Below, one piece after another: positions 23,343 through 35,081 of a stretch of DNA of 64,000 nt (its first letter is position 1; each line of letters starts with the position of its first letter). Source of the stretch: Primulina eburnea (Eukaryota; Streptophyta; Magnoliopsida; Lamiales; Gesneriaceae); the NCBI RefSeq assembly GCF_022965805.1, contig NC_133101.1, positions 50,982,342 through 51,046,341 of the forward strand, read 5' to 3'. A model generated the notes under the pieces. The model was not told the origin of the DNA and did not search any database. It saw nothing but the letters and a program-made list of their open reading frames with translations. The position numbers were made by a program, and so were the translations under genes.

Positions 23343-23425
23343 GGTTCTGCCCGATACTCACATCCATTCATAATCAATAAATCATCTCAGATTATGGTAA
23401 TCAAATTCTTGGGCATTACAGTACC

Positions 23426-23490
23426 AATCTTGGTAATCCAGCCAGATTAGCTTATTTTGATCGAGTTTAACAGATAGAAGATTTCGCGAC
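23426..23490 (-). pseudogene. Copia G gag relic, N-terminal codons
   Basis: The minus strand starts at ATG near 23485 and reads MSSRNLLSVKLDQNKL then a YQDW-type segment up to the edge of solo LTR I. It continues beyond it at 11673 as YQDWKGNLKLF. This matches the first 35 residues of Gag in element B (MSSIRNPFSVILEKHILTG). It proves that solo LTR I interrupted this gag. Confidence 0.8.
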
Positions 23491-25240
23491 GACATCGTTA
23501 ATATATTGAAATGGAAAAAAAATAAATTTTACCAACTATTTTAAAATATTTTATAAAACATAAAATATGTTAATTTGTTTTTATGAATTGCCTCACACTA
23601 TTTTAATATCTTCAACACCATATGATGAAAATGGGAATCCAATTTCCTTACTGAGTACGGAATGCTCAATTGATAAAATATGATCCTGAATAATATCATT
23701 CAATCACAATTTCCAAAAGACAGAGCCCAATTTCAACCTCTTGCAACCCTCGCGTATTTTGCCTTATTTTTTATGACAGCCCAAAAATATGATGTCATTT
23801 CTCTTCATGTTTCTAGCTCGACCCATCAATTTTGAATCTTAGTGGACCGTCGCCATAAGATCCCCAAATAATATTAGCCGAATTCTTGATATTCAATGTA
23901 GTTCACATCAAGTATGTCAGTAAAAATCACAAATTTTTGACGTGCAGGCCTCCCCAACAATATGAGTCAAGACCCTGACCAAGGTAGCATTCATCACGCA
24001 ACTACTTTTGATGGAAGACAAGGAAAATATAAAATTTGAATCTTATTCAAAATGAGATATTTTAATTTTGAAAATTTGTCTCATCATTAATTTTAAAAGT
24101 TTTTGTGTAATATTTGTTTGTTAGTTAGTTGAATTCATACAATTCTTGTTATTATATTAATAATAACGTACATTCGGATTATTTAATATATCACATGCAT
24201 TATAAATAATAAAAAATGATTGATAACCGAACTGATCTATATGAGAAAAATATGGATCCAAGTCCAAAACTTCGGAAAATATAAGGATGCAAATGCAAAA
24301 TTATATTAGCTTCCAATATTTTACATGTCTTTGATCTACAAAACTCTTGAAGATTTGAGCCCACCATCTTTAGATTTTAATATACCACTAAATCTAATAT
24401 TTACATTAAATTTTAATGAAAAATCGAGATTAAAATTTAAGGTGTGAGAACGGCCCATAATCCAAAGCCACTTTAAATAATTATCAAATAATTAAATATT
24501 ACATGTAAAATATCTTAACATACACTTAACAAATTGGTCATAGTTCTCGATCATCTGTTTAACATATTAATCAAATATTATATTAAAACCATAATATCGA
24601 TATTATGATATCATGTATCTTAAATACATGTCACTAATTGTCACAATTAAAAATTAAATAAATCCTTTATTTAATTATTCAATTTATTAATAATTAAATT
24701 TTTTGTAAAAAACATTTTTCCATACATAATAAAAATCATATTTTTAATTATTTATTTTGTAAGAAAATCTCATTATTTTATTAAAATTATCTTCAAGGAC
24801 AAAATTATCTAATTTTTCTAAGTTATCAACTTTGACCCATAATTTTGAAAAATCATAAAATCGCACTCAGATCAAAACTTACCGAGCCAATGGGCCACGG
24901 ACTGCCATAGACTATCTCTGGCACTCTCGTTTCTGCCTACCTACTGCCCAAAATTGTCGGCAGTCACCAAGGGGTAGCTACGTTTTGCTCAGGGGTAGTG
25001 CTCTACCCTGTTTCATGAATTTTTTTTATTTATCACATATTTGGGCAGTCGTCGCCGCCCAGATTGCAGCAGCTACTAGCCGCTCTGCGCGTGTTTGTTT
25101 GGAATTGTTCCGGGCATAACAAGTAGAAATTTTTTTTAGGTTTTGCGATTTTGGATTTTTGGTATTATGAATTTTTATCCAGGGAAACACCCCAAGTCGC
25201 CTAAATTCAAAAAATCAAAATTTCTTCCACCTTTTCTATA
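23491..25240 (-). other. Untranslated leader of copia G (minus)
   Basis: The reverse complement resembles the leader of element B. Shared blocks include TTAATGATGAGAC, CTCATTTTGAATAAGATTCAAA, CCTTGTCTTCCATC and TGATGAAYGCTACC, the four ATATTATT-type words (complement near 23689, 23782, 23867 and 23955), and GACATGTAAAATATTGG with ATTTGCATCC near 24285-24345. A GC-rich block at about 24885-25110 corresponds in position to the hairpin cluster of B. No coding capacity is seen. The end towards the LTR is approximate. Confidence 0.75.
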
Positions 25241-25292
25241 TATTTCATTGGGAAAAAATCATAATATTTGTGAGATATGTTTTCTGATATAA

Positions 25293-25701
25293 ATTGTGTG
25301 AGATGGTCTCTCACGAGTCATATTTTATGAGACGGATCTCTTATTTGGGTCATCCATTAAAAAATATTACTTTTTATGCTATGAGTATTACTTTTTATTG
25401 TGAATATCAGTAGGGTTGACCCGTCTCACAGATAAAGATTCTTGAGACCGTTTCACAAGAGACCTACTCATATTTTTTATGTTGTTATGTTATCAACATT
25501 TGATAATATATATATATAAAAAACAAGAGTAGGTCTCTTGTGAGATGGTCTCACGAATCTTTATCTGTGAGATGGGTCAACCATACAGATATTCAAACTA
25601 AAAAGTAATACTCTTAGCATTAAAAAATAATATTTTTCATGGATGACCCAAATAAGAGATCTGTATCGCAAAATACGACCCGTAAGACCGTCTCACACAA
25701 G
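25293..25701. mobile_element. Inverted pair of MITE-like sequences
   Basis: Arm one (25293-25470) and arm two (25525-25701) are reverse complements with modest divergence: TTGTGTGAGATGGTCTC pairs with GACCGTCTCACACAA, TGGGTCATCCAT with ATGGATGACCCA, and GACCTACTC with GAGTAGGTC. Each arm also has terminal inverted GTGAGA-GGTCTCAC type ends, so each looks like a short non-coding DNA element. The loop is about 54 bp and TA-rich. A transcript would fold into a hairpin of about 180 bp. There is no transposase. It lies near the LTR/leader boundary of copia G. Confidence 0.8.
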
Positions 25702-25860
25702 TTTTTTGTCGAAAAACAATATTTCAATCCTCCTAATATTTTAATCTTATCTTGATTCTTTATTTTCATTATTTAAAATTCTCGTGTGATATTTTATTTT
25801 CTTGAAAATATTACGCAAAGTCAACTTTTGATAATGCATAATATATATGTATATATATAT

Positions 25861-25899
<39 letters not shown>

Positions 25900-26406
25900 T
25901 ATACACACAAATATATAAAGACATATATAAAATTATATAACCATTATTTAATTGCTTAATTAAATATTAATTAATTAATCAATTCTAGAATCCTCTATAA
26001 TATTTCATGAGAATCATGTATATAAATAGTAGTCACAATCAATAATATATTATTTAGTTAGTAGATTCTAAAATTACTAAATACATAATTGTGAACTCAT
26101 TATAACCCGATCGATGACAGACAACGTCGATGTATCGATGGTACAAATCTTGTTCATATATTAAAAATTGGAAATTTCGAATATCAAAATTTCCACTGAT
26201 ACATTTTTTGCAGCTACCAGTTTTGTGAACTCCTTCAATAATTCAGTTCCACTCTTCTTACGTAATAGTTTTTAAACTAACTTCAACAACTTCTAATAAT
26301 AAAATCCACTTATAAACTCTTCTATAAGCTATATGTTTGATTTTCATCAAACTACCGTTGCTAAATTCAACTCCATGTATTTCATTATCTCAACGAAAAT
26401 ACATAA
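25702..26406 (-). repeat. Copia G LTR, left part (interrupted by element C)
   Basis: The AT-rich sequence close to 26390 (AATTCAACTCCATGTATTTCATTATCTCAACGAAAATAC) followed by 48942 onward (TTCTCAATGGTTTAGAGATACAGCTGG) parallels the LTR of copia F at 54855-54935. C therefore inserted in this LTR. A TA repeat occupies about 25838-25896. The LTR end next to the leader and a PBS could not be defined. Confidence 0.6.
25838..25896. repeat. TA-rich microsatellite
   Basis: Imperfect (TA)n with TATG interruptions, inside the copia G LTR remnant. Confidence 0.85.
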
Positions 26407-27808
26407 TGATATAGGGTGATTTTACTTAATTTTCATATCATGTTATGTCGCATTGTGTTGCATTTATCGTTTAAATTGTATGCATTTTGTCACATTTTAG
26501 AATAAATTATGTTTTATTGTTACTCATATATCTCGTTGGTGAAAAAGAAGAAGATTCGTACAAAACTGAAGAAAAAGAGAATTTTTACGAAGGACTTCCG
26601 CTCGGGCGCACATTTATGTCCGCGCGGGCGCTTGAGAGCTGTGAAAAAATCATTTTTGCGAAAGTGATCCGCCCGGGCGGAAACTTATATACGCCCGGGC
26701 GCTTCAAAGAAAACTTGAAATACAGAATCTGCGAAGACCATCCGCCCGGGCGGAAACTTATGTCCGCCCAGGCGCGCTTGTATTTTTGGAAAAATATTTG
26801 GACGACTCATTTCCTTAATTCTGGATGTCGGAAATATGGTGGGGATCCTTGGACGTCTTTTGGGATTATTCAGACTTCATTGGAGAGCCGCCGCAAGCTT
26901 TGGAGAGAATTTTGTGCTTGGATTGAAGATTTGAAGATTTCCGGGCATCACTCTTCGTGTTTTTCGTCAATTCTAGTATTTCTAATTTAGTTTTTATCAT
27001 TTAAACTTAGTTTTGTTTATTTCTAATATGAATTCGAGTAGCTAAATTTAATATTTATTTGGATTTAAGGGGATCCTACCCCGAACTCTGATTTAGTTAA
27101 TTCATATTTTGATTTGTGAGTTATTCTTGATTATACTATTGTTTTATCGTGTTGTTAGAACGTAGCTAACTTTAACAACGTTTTTATATTGCGAGTGAGT
27201 TCGAGAGAATAACTTGTGATAGGAAAGAGTAGTATAATCCATGGATCTACAATTTACATAGATATACAAAATTGGATATATGCCGATAGTCATAGTCCTA
27301 AGGGTCGAAATTTAGGGGATTTCATAGATTGACATGCGATTCACTCTTGATAAATAATTAAAGATATTTAATTACTTCATTGAGCAGAATTATTTTGGCA
27401 TAGCTCGAGAGAGTGTGTTCAATTGAATAGAAATCATGTCGGAAGCATATGATCATTATCGAACGAATTAATTAATCAACGAGAGGTAGGTGAACCGATA
27501 TTCTCAAAAAATTCATTTCTCATTGAATTTTTAATCAACCATTTTAGAGATTAGATTTCATTAATCAATTCTTGAATAATTTTAATTGCATGTTTATTTG
27601 ATCAGAGTAGTAATAATAGATCAATCAAATTTCGTTGCTAAAGATTTAATAACTGAAAATAATAATTGTTAAATATAGTATTCAGTGGAACGATACTCGT
27701 ACTCACGTACATTATACTATTACTTGACATCGTGCACTTGCGATAAATTTTGAGCATACAAAACCATATTTTTATTAAGGATTTAACAGCGCAAGTTTTG
27801 CTCGATCA
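26407..27808 (+). repeat. 5' LTR of element C (1402 bp)
   Basis: It starts TGATATAGGG and ends TTTGCTCGATCA. A cluster of GC-rich palindromes (CCGCCCGGGCGG and relatives) lies at 26597-26776. A 167-codon open frame (26487-26990) is present and also open in the 3' LTR, but it runs through the palindromes and lacks an ATG at its recorded start. Confidence 0.92.
26597..26776 (+). repeat. Paired palindrome cluster in the C 5' LTR
   Basis: Three pairs of CCGCCCGGGCGG-like palindromes are each separated by about 10-bp ACTTATGT-type linkers, and the pairs are spaced about 70 bp apart. The equivalent in the 3' LTR is at 47726-47906. Some copies are altered (CGCTCGGGCGC, CGCCCAGGCGC). Confidence 0.9.
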
Positions 27809-27814
27809 AGTTTT

Positions 27815-27832
27815 TGGCGCCGTTGTCGGGGA
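27815..27832 (+). other. Primer-binding site of element C
   Basis: TGGCGCCGTTGTCGGGGA is complementary to the 3' end of aspartate tRNA with little mismatch. This PBS is characteristic of Athila-type elements. Confidence 0.9.
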
Positions 27833-27931
27833 CTGTTAATTCACAATTTTATTTTTAGTTATTTTCTTTAGAATTGCTTCATTTTATTAAATTAACACTT
27901 CGTATTCTGTTACAGATATCTCGTCCAGTGC

Positions 27932-29094
27932 ATGCCAAAGTCACTTGACGTGGAGCTTGAGCAGTTTGACCCTGAAATTGAAAGAACTTTCCGCAGGAGA
28001 AGACAGCAGCAGAGACTGAAAGAACTGATGGAGAGGCACGAGAACGATCATGAGGAGGAACACCATGATGCTAGACATGTTAGATGCCACGCTGCATATC
28101 GATGCTGGAGTATGCCCAACCTTCTTTGGATGGAGCACGCCCCAGCATTGTGATGCCTATGTTGCGGGCAAACCAATTTTAAATCAAACCAGCTATAATT
28201 CAGATGATTCAGAACACAGTCCAGTTTGGAGGATCTACAGCAGATGACCCAAACACGCACATCGCAGATTTTCTTGAAATTTGCGACACTTTTAAATTTA
28301 ATGGAGTTTCTGATGATGTTGTTAGGTTGCGTTTATTTCTTTTCTCCCTACGTGATAAAGCTAAAGCATGGTTGAATTGTTTGCATGTAGGTTCGATCTC
28401 AACATGGGAGGATATGGTGAAGGCGTTTTCTCATCAAATACATTCCTCCATCTAAGACCATGAAGCTGCGGGCAGACATCACCACTTTAGCTCAGTTCGA
28501 GCAGCATGGGAGCGTTTCAAGGATCTATTACGAAGATGTCCTCATCACGAACTTCCACTTGGGTTAGTCGTTTGGACCTTTTATTATGGCTCGCTTACTC
28601 CTAATCGTACTATGATAGATGCTGCTGCATATGGAAACCTATTGAGGAAGACTGCTGAAGAGGGATATGAGCTGTTGGAGGAGATGGCTGCTAGCAGCGA
28701 TCTTCCTCAATCTGAAAGGAACAACCAGCGGAGAAGTGCAGGAGTCTACCAGGTAACTGAACTTTCTGCTATTACTGCACAACTTGATGTTTTGAATAAG
28801 AAACTAGATGGCTTGAACATGGGTGGCACATCTATGCGTCTTAAAGAGATATTCTGCGAAAAGTGTGGAGGTGAACATTTTGTGAAGGACTGTCAAGATG
28901 ACAATCCCTTCTATGTGCAAAATGAGGCACCGGTGAATCAAGTGGGAGTCCACAACCGTCCGAGGAATGATCCATATTCGAACACATATAACCCTGGATG
29001 GAGGCAACATCCCAACTTCTCATGGGGTGGTCAAAACAGTCAGAATCGACCGCAAGGAGGACAAACATATGGGAAAGTTTATCTCGTCCACTGA
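27932..29094 (+). pseudogene. gag: Element C gag (Athila type), frameshifted
   Basis: The start is ATG at 27932 (MPKSLDVELEQFDPEIERTF), 100 bp after the PBS. The frame breaks near 28150 and resumes in another frame with the capsid-like core TADDPNTHIADFLEICDTFK and SLRDKAKAWLNCL (28235-28390), typical of Athila Gag. It breaks again near 28455 and resumes at 28612 with IDAAAYGNLLRKTAEEGYEL. A zinc knuckle of CX2CX3HX4C form (CEKCGGEHFVKDC) lies near 28855-28895. The frame ends at 29094, while the related coding sequence continues in a different frame into the protease linker. Gag would form the virus-like particle, but this copy cannot make the whole protein. Confidence 0.9.
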
Positions 29095-30093
29095 AATGAG
29101 ACTCCAAAATCAAGATGCATCAATAAAGGAGCTAGAGAATCAGATTGGACAGTTGGCAAAGATTATAGCAAATAGAGAGCCGGGCACCTTGCCAAGTAAT
29201 ACAGAGACCAATCCAAAAGAGAAAGTGAAGGCCATCGAGTTGAAGAGTGGAAAGATCTTAGAGGCCAGAGGAACATAAAAAACTCAAGCACATGATGAAC
29301 AGATTGAGTCCTCAAAAGTTAAGTCTTCCAACTCAACACCAGCACCCACTGCACAATCTAAAATTTTTATTCCTCCACCTTATCCTGCAGCATTAAAAAA
29401 GGCAAAACTTGATGCACAATTCGGTAGGTTTCTTGAGGTATTCAAAAAATTGCATATCAATATTCCTTTTGTTAATGTGTTGAAGCAAATGCCTAGTTAT
29501 GCTAAATTTTTGAAAGACATATTAGCTAACAAGAGGAAGTTGGAGGATCACATGACGGTGAACTTAACGGAAAATTGCTCTGCTTTGGTGCAAGATCCAG
29601 GGAGTTTTTCTATTCCTTGCATGATTGGTGATGTTGTTTTTCACAAGGCTTTATTTGATCTTGGTGCAAATATTAATCTTATGCCCTTATCTGTATTTAG
29701 GAAGCTCGGATTAGCAGAACCTAAACCAAAAAAGATGTCCTTGCAACTAGCAGACAGATCTGTCAAATACCCGCGAGGGGTCATAGAGGACGTCTTGGTA
29801 ATGGTGGACAAATTCATATTTCATGCAGATTTTGTGGTACTTGATATGGAAGAGGATGTGGAGATGCCCTTGATTTTGGGGAGACGGTTCCTTGCGACTG
29901 GCAAGGCCTTGATTGATGTTCAAGAAGGGAAGTTGAGATTGAGAGTGGACGAGGAATATATTACTTTTGATGTTTTTAATGCACTTAAGCACACACTGCA
30001 TTCTGATAGTTGTTATAGAATTGATGTTTTTGATGCTCTTGTATCTAACTATGTGCAGGATGCTCTTAGGGCTATGCAGAGAAAGCCAAAATA
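29095..30093 (+). pseudogene. Element C protease region
   Basis: A linker with EMRLQNQDASIKELENQIGQL (near 29094-29155) and a PPPYPAALKKAKLDAQFGRF segment (near 29373-29430) leads to a 214-codon open stretch (29450-30094). It holds the aspartic protease motif LFDLGANINLMPLSVFRKLG (D codon 29657). Athila proteases usually have DLGASIN at this place, so the serine is replaced by asparagine here. A stop at 29276-29278 separates linker and protease. The protease would cut the polyprotein. Confidence 0.9.
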
Positions 30094-31275
30094 GTGGCAT
30101 ACCTCAATGCCAACCAGCCATGGAAGAGGCTAATAAGGATGAGATTAGAGAACTTGGGAGATCGAAGACACTTGATCCCACAGAAGTCAAGCCTGGAGGA
30201 GCCACCGAAACTCGAGCTAAAACCATTGCCCCCACACCTAAAGTACGTATACCTAGGTGAGAATAACACTTTACCTGTAATTATTTCTCCTGCTTTGATA
30301 GATGTGATGGAGGACAAACTGTTGGAAATTTTGAAAGCACAAAAGAGTGCTTTTGCATGGAAAGTGACGGATATCAAAGGGATCAATCCATCCGTCTGAA
30401 TGACAAGATATTGATGGAAGAAAAATAATCACCTCTTGTGCAACCTCAGAGAAGATTGAATCCAAAGATGCAAGAGGTGGTAAAAGCAGAAACTATCAAA
30501 CTCCTTGATGCAGATATTATCTATCCTATATCTGAAAGTGCATGGGTAAGTCCTGTTCAATGTGTGCCGAAAAAAGGTGGAATTGCTGTCATCACTAATG
30601 AAAAAAATGAATTAATACCCACTAGGACAATTACGAGATGGCGTGTGTGCATTGATTATATGAAATTAAATGATTCTACCCGTAAAGATCACTTTCCACT
30701 GCCCTTCATTGATCAAATGCTTGAGAGGTAGCAGGTCATGAGTTCTATTGTTTTTTGGATGGGTATTCAGGGTATAACCAAATTATGATTGCGCCAGAGG
30801 ACCAAGAGAAAACCACTTTCACTTGTCCTTATGGCACTTTTGCTTTTAGACGGATGTCCTTTGGTTTGTGCAATGCCCCTGCTACATTTCAGCGCTGCAT
30901 GACTGCTATATTCCATGATATGATGGTAACTTTTCTTGAAATTTTTATGGATGACTTCTCGATTTTTGGCTCTTCTTTTGATGACTGTTTGCAGAACTTG
31001 AAGGTGGTATTGATGAGATGTGAGGAGACGAATTTGGTACTGAATTGGGAGAAGTGCCATTTTATGGTACAAGAAGGCATAGTATTGGGGAACAAGATAT
31101 CAGGGCATGGAATAGAGGTGGATAAGGCAAAGGTTAAAGTTGTCAAGAACTTACCACCTCCGGCATCCATAAAGGGAGTTAGAAGTTTTCTAGGCCACGC
31201 CGGTTTTTATCGGCGTTTTATGAAAGATTTTTCTAAAATTGCCAAACCTCGATCTTCCTTACTTACGAAAGATGT
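30094..31275 (+). pseudogene. pol: Element C reverse transcriptase, cut by element D
   Basis: The frame 30438-30731 carries the RT N-terminal motif SAWVSPVQCVPKKGG and RVCIDYMKLNDSTRKDHFPL. A shift near 30735 moves to 30755-31290 with MDGYSGYNQI, FGLCNAPATFQRCM and the catalytic FMDDFS (30944-30961), then the SIKGVRSFLGHAGFYRRFMKDFSKI connection segment. The protein is interrupted by element D at 31275, directly after SLLTKDV. Both catalytic aspartates of MDD are present. The rest of pol resumes at 39875. Confidence 0.93.
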
Positions 31276-31386
31276 TGTAATGCCCGAGATTTTGATTATT
31301 GTACTTTGATATGATTTTTTGGTAATTGTAATGTGATTATAGGTGGTACGGATTTGACCGGGATAGGCGGAAATAAGATAGAATTA

Positions 31387-31626
31387 TGTGCGAGGACAGA
31401 GCACCTCGCGCACATGCGCGATCGGACAGGGCGCATATGCGCGAGGCAGGCAGAGAACCTCGCGCATATGCGTGACATGAATCCGCGCATGTGCGCGAGG
31501 GTACCCGAGAGTTGTGAAGAAATTCGAAGGACCTCACGCATATGCGTCGATTGAGGGCGTGCATATGCGCGAGGTGTTGTGCATGCATATGCGCCGAGAC
31601 ATAGTGTCTCGCGCATATGCGCGAGA
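31387..31626 (+). repeat. Paired palindrome cluster in the D 5' LTR
   Basis: About nine copies of CGCGCATATGCGCG or close variants (CTCGCGCACATGCGCG, CGCGCATGTGCGCG, GCGTGCATATGCGC) lie within 240 bp, ending about 45 bp upstream of the TATA-like box. The 3' LTR equivalent is 38106-38350. Confidence 0.9.
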
Positions 31627-31669
31627 CATGTTGCTTCAAGGGATGAGCCACCTCGTCGAAATCATGCAA

Positions 31670-31682
31670 TATATATATAAAG
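31670..31682 (+). promoter_or_regulatory. Probable TATA box of the D LTR
   Basis: ATATATATATAAAG is followed about 20-40 bp later by a probable transcription start region (CATCCTTTCACTTGGC). The same arrangement occurs in the 3' LTR at about 38393-38407. It is inferred from position only. Confidence 0.5.
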
Positions 31683-33153
31683 TGATTCATCCTTTCACTT
31701 GGCAAGAAGAAGAAGTACAAAAATTCTCTCAGGGAAAGCTTCATGTCATTTTGAGATTGAAAACTTGAATTGCAAAAGATCCGTCCGTTCGATTTTGAAT
31801 CCAACTTCAGTACTGTGATCCTATCGTTGACAGCTACTACAGGCCGTAAGTTTTATTGATTTCTGATATCATTTGAAATTATGCTATTGTCAGAATTGAA
31901 TAGGATTCATATATGATGTTCTTGACAAGTTAAACATCGTAGAATCGAAGTCAGATTGAGATACATTGATTATGGAATTGTTATGATTTTTCAGAATATA
32001 TCGATTGATATTGGAAAGATTTGGATTATGTATTGATTACAGATTGTTTTGGATATTGGTTATGGATTGTAATTAGTATCTGTTGAGATTGTGTTGACGG
32101 GAGTATCGAGATTATGCCGTTATGCCATTGATTTTTAGTTGAATTCAGATTGATCAGATTGGTATTGATTTGAGCAGTATATTGATATGATATTATTGAT
32201 ATTATCATTGCCAGATTGAGTGTTGAATGACTTTGAATTCCAGACAGGAACGACGTCAGGACTACAATAAAAGAAAGGTATAAATCAATGTGGTACCGGG
32301 AGAACGACTCGAATAGGATATACTTGAGTTTCCCTAAATCACATACTTATTGTTATTATGTACATTGATTTGAATTGATATGCTTGTTCTATTGATTTAT
32401 AGAAAGCATGTATTAGACAAGTATTAGACAAGTGATCTTGTGACATAAGTGCCGATAGTGATGGAATCGTCACTGGCACATTGCACATTGTCACAAGATA
32501 GTGAATTAGCGAAAGTGCTAAAGTCTGTGACGAATAGGTCAAGACACCGGATGTTTGGTTATATCGAAGTGGATAAAATTGGAGTTTCTTCTATTACTGA
32601 TGTTCGATATGGAATACCAACGTCTGGAAACCGGGATCCCTAGGCTAGGATTGAGTCTAGTCTGATACGTGGAGTCACGAGTCTGATTAATGATTTTACA
32701 TTGATTATGTTTTCAGATTTTGATACATATTAATGATATCTGTTTCATGCTTTTATATTGTTTATATAATTGCATGTTTCGTTGATTTATACTGGGATAT
32801 ATTCTCACTGGAGTTATCCGGCTGTTGTCGTGTTTGTATGTGTGCAGGACAACAGGTGGGACAGGTTCATGGTCGAGGAGATGAAGAGAGATCGTGATTA
32901 GAGTGGAGACTACAGACTTTGAATTAGAGATAGGGTTTAAACATTTGATATATAATAGTTAAACCTTACGTTGGATGGATTGTATATAGTATAAGATTTG
33001 TTCTTTACTTTCGATGTATATAATCGAATGAATTCCATTACGTTCCGCATTTGATATTTGTATAAAAAAAATTTAGACCCTATTTATTATAATTGATTAA
33101 ATTGTCCCAATAATGATTAAGAAAATGATTAGCATCCGGGTCTCCACAAGAGG

Positions 33154-33165
33154 TGGTATCAGAGC
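33154..33165 (+). other. Primer-binding site of element D
   Basis: TGGTATCAGAGC, complementary to initiator methionine tRNA, lies five bases after the LTR end. Confidence 0.9.
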
Positions 33166-33409
33166 GATAGATCCTTTAGACTGAGATAGGAGCTGGTGAG
33201 CGGGGTAGAATGAGTTTTCTTTCCTTGCTTTTGATTGCTAGCATGATTTACTGCTTGAATACATGTCTACCTGAATTATCTGATTTTGATATGGTAATGT
33301 GTATTATTGAGAATGGATCAGAACCGATTCTTGATCAGAGGTAATATGATCAGAAAGAGACCGAGACAGAATTGTTAATTGTGATGGCTAACTCTTTTGA
33401 TAATCAGAT

Positions 33410-34421
33410 ATGCCTCCTCAAAGGGTACCGGAACAGGGCAGCACTTTGAATCCTCCAATGGATGTGACAGCAACACCAATGGAGACATTGCTGAAGAGAT
33501 TTCTGTCATTCCATCCACCGACTCTGAAGGGTACTGAGACTGCAGTTGATTGCGAGAGTTGGTTAGACGACATTGAGATGCTGTTTGAGTCCTTGGATTA
33601 CACTGATGACCGAAAAGTGAAACTGACAGGGCAACTGTTGCATGATGTGGCAAAGAACTTATGTATTACAATAAAGCGGGCCTTGGAACATCGAGGTACA
33701 GTTATTACCTAGAATGTATTTAGAACTGAGTTTTATCAGATATTCTTTCCAGTGTCGTACAGGAAGGATAAGGGAGCATAGTTTGCAAACTTGAGACAGG
33801 GCTAGCTGAATATCTAAGAATATGTGGCCAAGTTCTCTACATGTGGTCGAAAATGACGAAGCCGTTGCTAATCAGTTCATTAATGGCCTGAATCCTGAAA
33901 TCTTTACCTTGGTGAATACCGGGAGACCGAATAACTTTATTGATGCCTTGAACAGAGCGAAGGGAGCCGAAGCCGGTCTGATGAGACAGAGAGGAGCTTC
34001 GTTTGTGCCTCCAGCACCGAGACCACAGCAACCACCTTCTCGATTTTAGAGTGGCAGCAGTAGTGGTGGAAAGAAAGAATTCCTGAAAGCTAGAGGGAAG
34101 CAGTTCAAAAGATCTGGAAGCAGTTCATCCAGTTCTATTGGCTCGAGACAGGCCGGTCAGGGCCAGAGTTATATAGGACCTTATTGCAACACTTGTGGAG
34201 GGAAGCGTTCCACAGAGCAGTGCCGAGGAGTGTTTGACAGTTGTCGTATTTGTAGACACCAGGGACACTTTGCTAGAGTTTGTCCCCAGAGAGATTCTCA
34301 GAGATCCCAGGGTGCCGAGTCATCTGGATCAGTAGCACAGACTGGTAGACGACCAGCTGCAGTCCACTCCTTTCAGCCAGCACCAGCTCAGTCACAGCAG
34401 AGGCCATGAGGGAGCCAGAAA
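33410..34421 (+). pseudogene. gag: Element D gag
   Basis: The ATG at 33410 gives MPPQRVPEQG and the capsid-like part FLSFHPPTLKGTETAVDCES with WLDDIEMLFESL (33480-33595), typical of chromovirus Gag. A TAG replaces a tryptophan codon at 33710-33712. Further stops and a frame change follow to 33822, where NQFINGLNPEIF resumes. TAG at 34047-34049 replaces an expected CAG. The zinc-binding part has CNTCGGKRSTEQC and the knuckle CRICRHQGHFARVC (34242-34283). A TGA near 34407 precedes the QARVFALTEEQAQ segment that leads to the protease. It cannot be translated as one protein. Confidence 0.92.
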
Positions 34422-35081
34422 GTGAGCCAACCTCCTAGACAGCAGGCCAGAGTGTTCGCTTTGACTGAGGAACAGGCTCAGGACGCACCAGACGATGTTG
34501 TTGTATGTAACTGTTTTATTTCTGGTTACCCTGCTTATGTATTGATAGATACTGGTGCATCGCATACATTCATATCTGAGCGATTTGCATTAAGTCATGC
34601 ATTGCCTATTGAGTCATTATCTACTGTAGTGTCTGTCTGTCTCTTCTCCTTTGGGGACATGTTTGATATCAGTAAAGTCTGTGGAACATTGTACGCTATA
34701 GTATGATGGCATGAAATTGAGTTAGATTGTATCGTACTTGGGTTGTCTGATTTTGACTGTATTATCGGTATCGATATGTTAACCAAGTACAGAGCCACTG
34801 TTGATTGTTTCCACAAGATTGTGAGATTCAGACCGGAGATGGCTGATGAGTGGAAATTTTATGGTAAAGGTTCTCGAGCCATAATTCCTTTGATATCTAC
34901 TATGAGTATGACTCGATTATTGCAGAAAGGAGCGGATGGATTCCTTATCTATTCAGTTGATTTACTGAAATCAAGTCCATCATTGGCGGATTTGCCAGTG
35001 GTGTGTGAGTTTGCTGATGTCTTTCCAGATGAGAGTCCTGGTTTGCTTCCAATTCGAGAGATAGACTTCAGCATTGAGTAG
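34422..35081 (+). pseudogene. Element D protease and linker to RT
   Basis: The protease motif VLIDTGASHTFISERFA (D codon 34548) is intact. The downstream part DFDCIIGIDMLTKYRATVDC (34746-34810) is the usual C-terminal half of chromovirus protease, but a stop at about 34704 separates the two. The linker ends in VVCEFADVFPDESPGLLP (34998-35055), the standard segment before RT, then TAG at 35079-35081. Confidence 0.92.

Larger units (their letters stand above)
11679..23420 (-). mobile_element. Solo LTR I of a chromovirus (minus), split by element B
   Basis: On the minus strand the LTR starts TGTAATGCCCAAGAATTTG at 23420 and ends at 11679 with GGGTCCCCACA. A perfect TSD GTACC flanks it (11674-11678 and 23421-23425). 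Once element B and one TATAT TSD copy are removed (13236-23099), 1557 bp plus 321 bp remain, 1878 bp in total, matching the 1873-bp LTR of element D, with which it shares both ends and the palindrome-TATA layout. There is no internal region, so it is a solo LTR left by LTR-LTR recombination. It sits in the gag of copia G: the minus-strand gag reads across the site once I is removed. Confidence 0.92.
31276..33148 (+). repeat. 5' LTR of element D (1873 bp)
   Basis: It starts TGTAATGCCCGAGATTTTG and ends GGGTCTCCACA. CGCGCATATGCGCG palindromes cluster at 31387-31626, followed by a TATA-like ATATATATATAAAG at about 31670-31682. Confidence 0.95.

Noticed and set aside
26487..26990. 167-codon open frame in the C 5' LTR, also open at 47616-48119 in the 3' LTR
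   Set aside because: The two copies are LTR duplicates, so openness is not independent evidence. The frame has no ATG at its recorded start, runs through the palindromes and has no known domain.
31387..31626. Regularly spaced palindromic repeats that superficially resemble a CRISPR array
   Set aside because: Units are unequal in length and sequence, spacers are not unique or of constant length, and the array lies in a plant LTR promoter and recurs in the second LTR.
31337..31804. Open frames rich in RAYAR/HMR repeats (also 38056-38430)
   Set aside because: These are translations of the CGCGCATATGCGCG palindrome array in the LTR, not a protein family.
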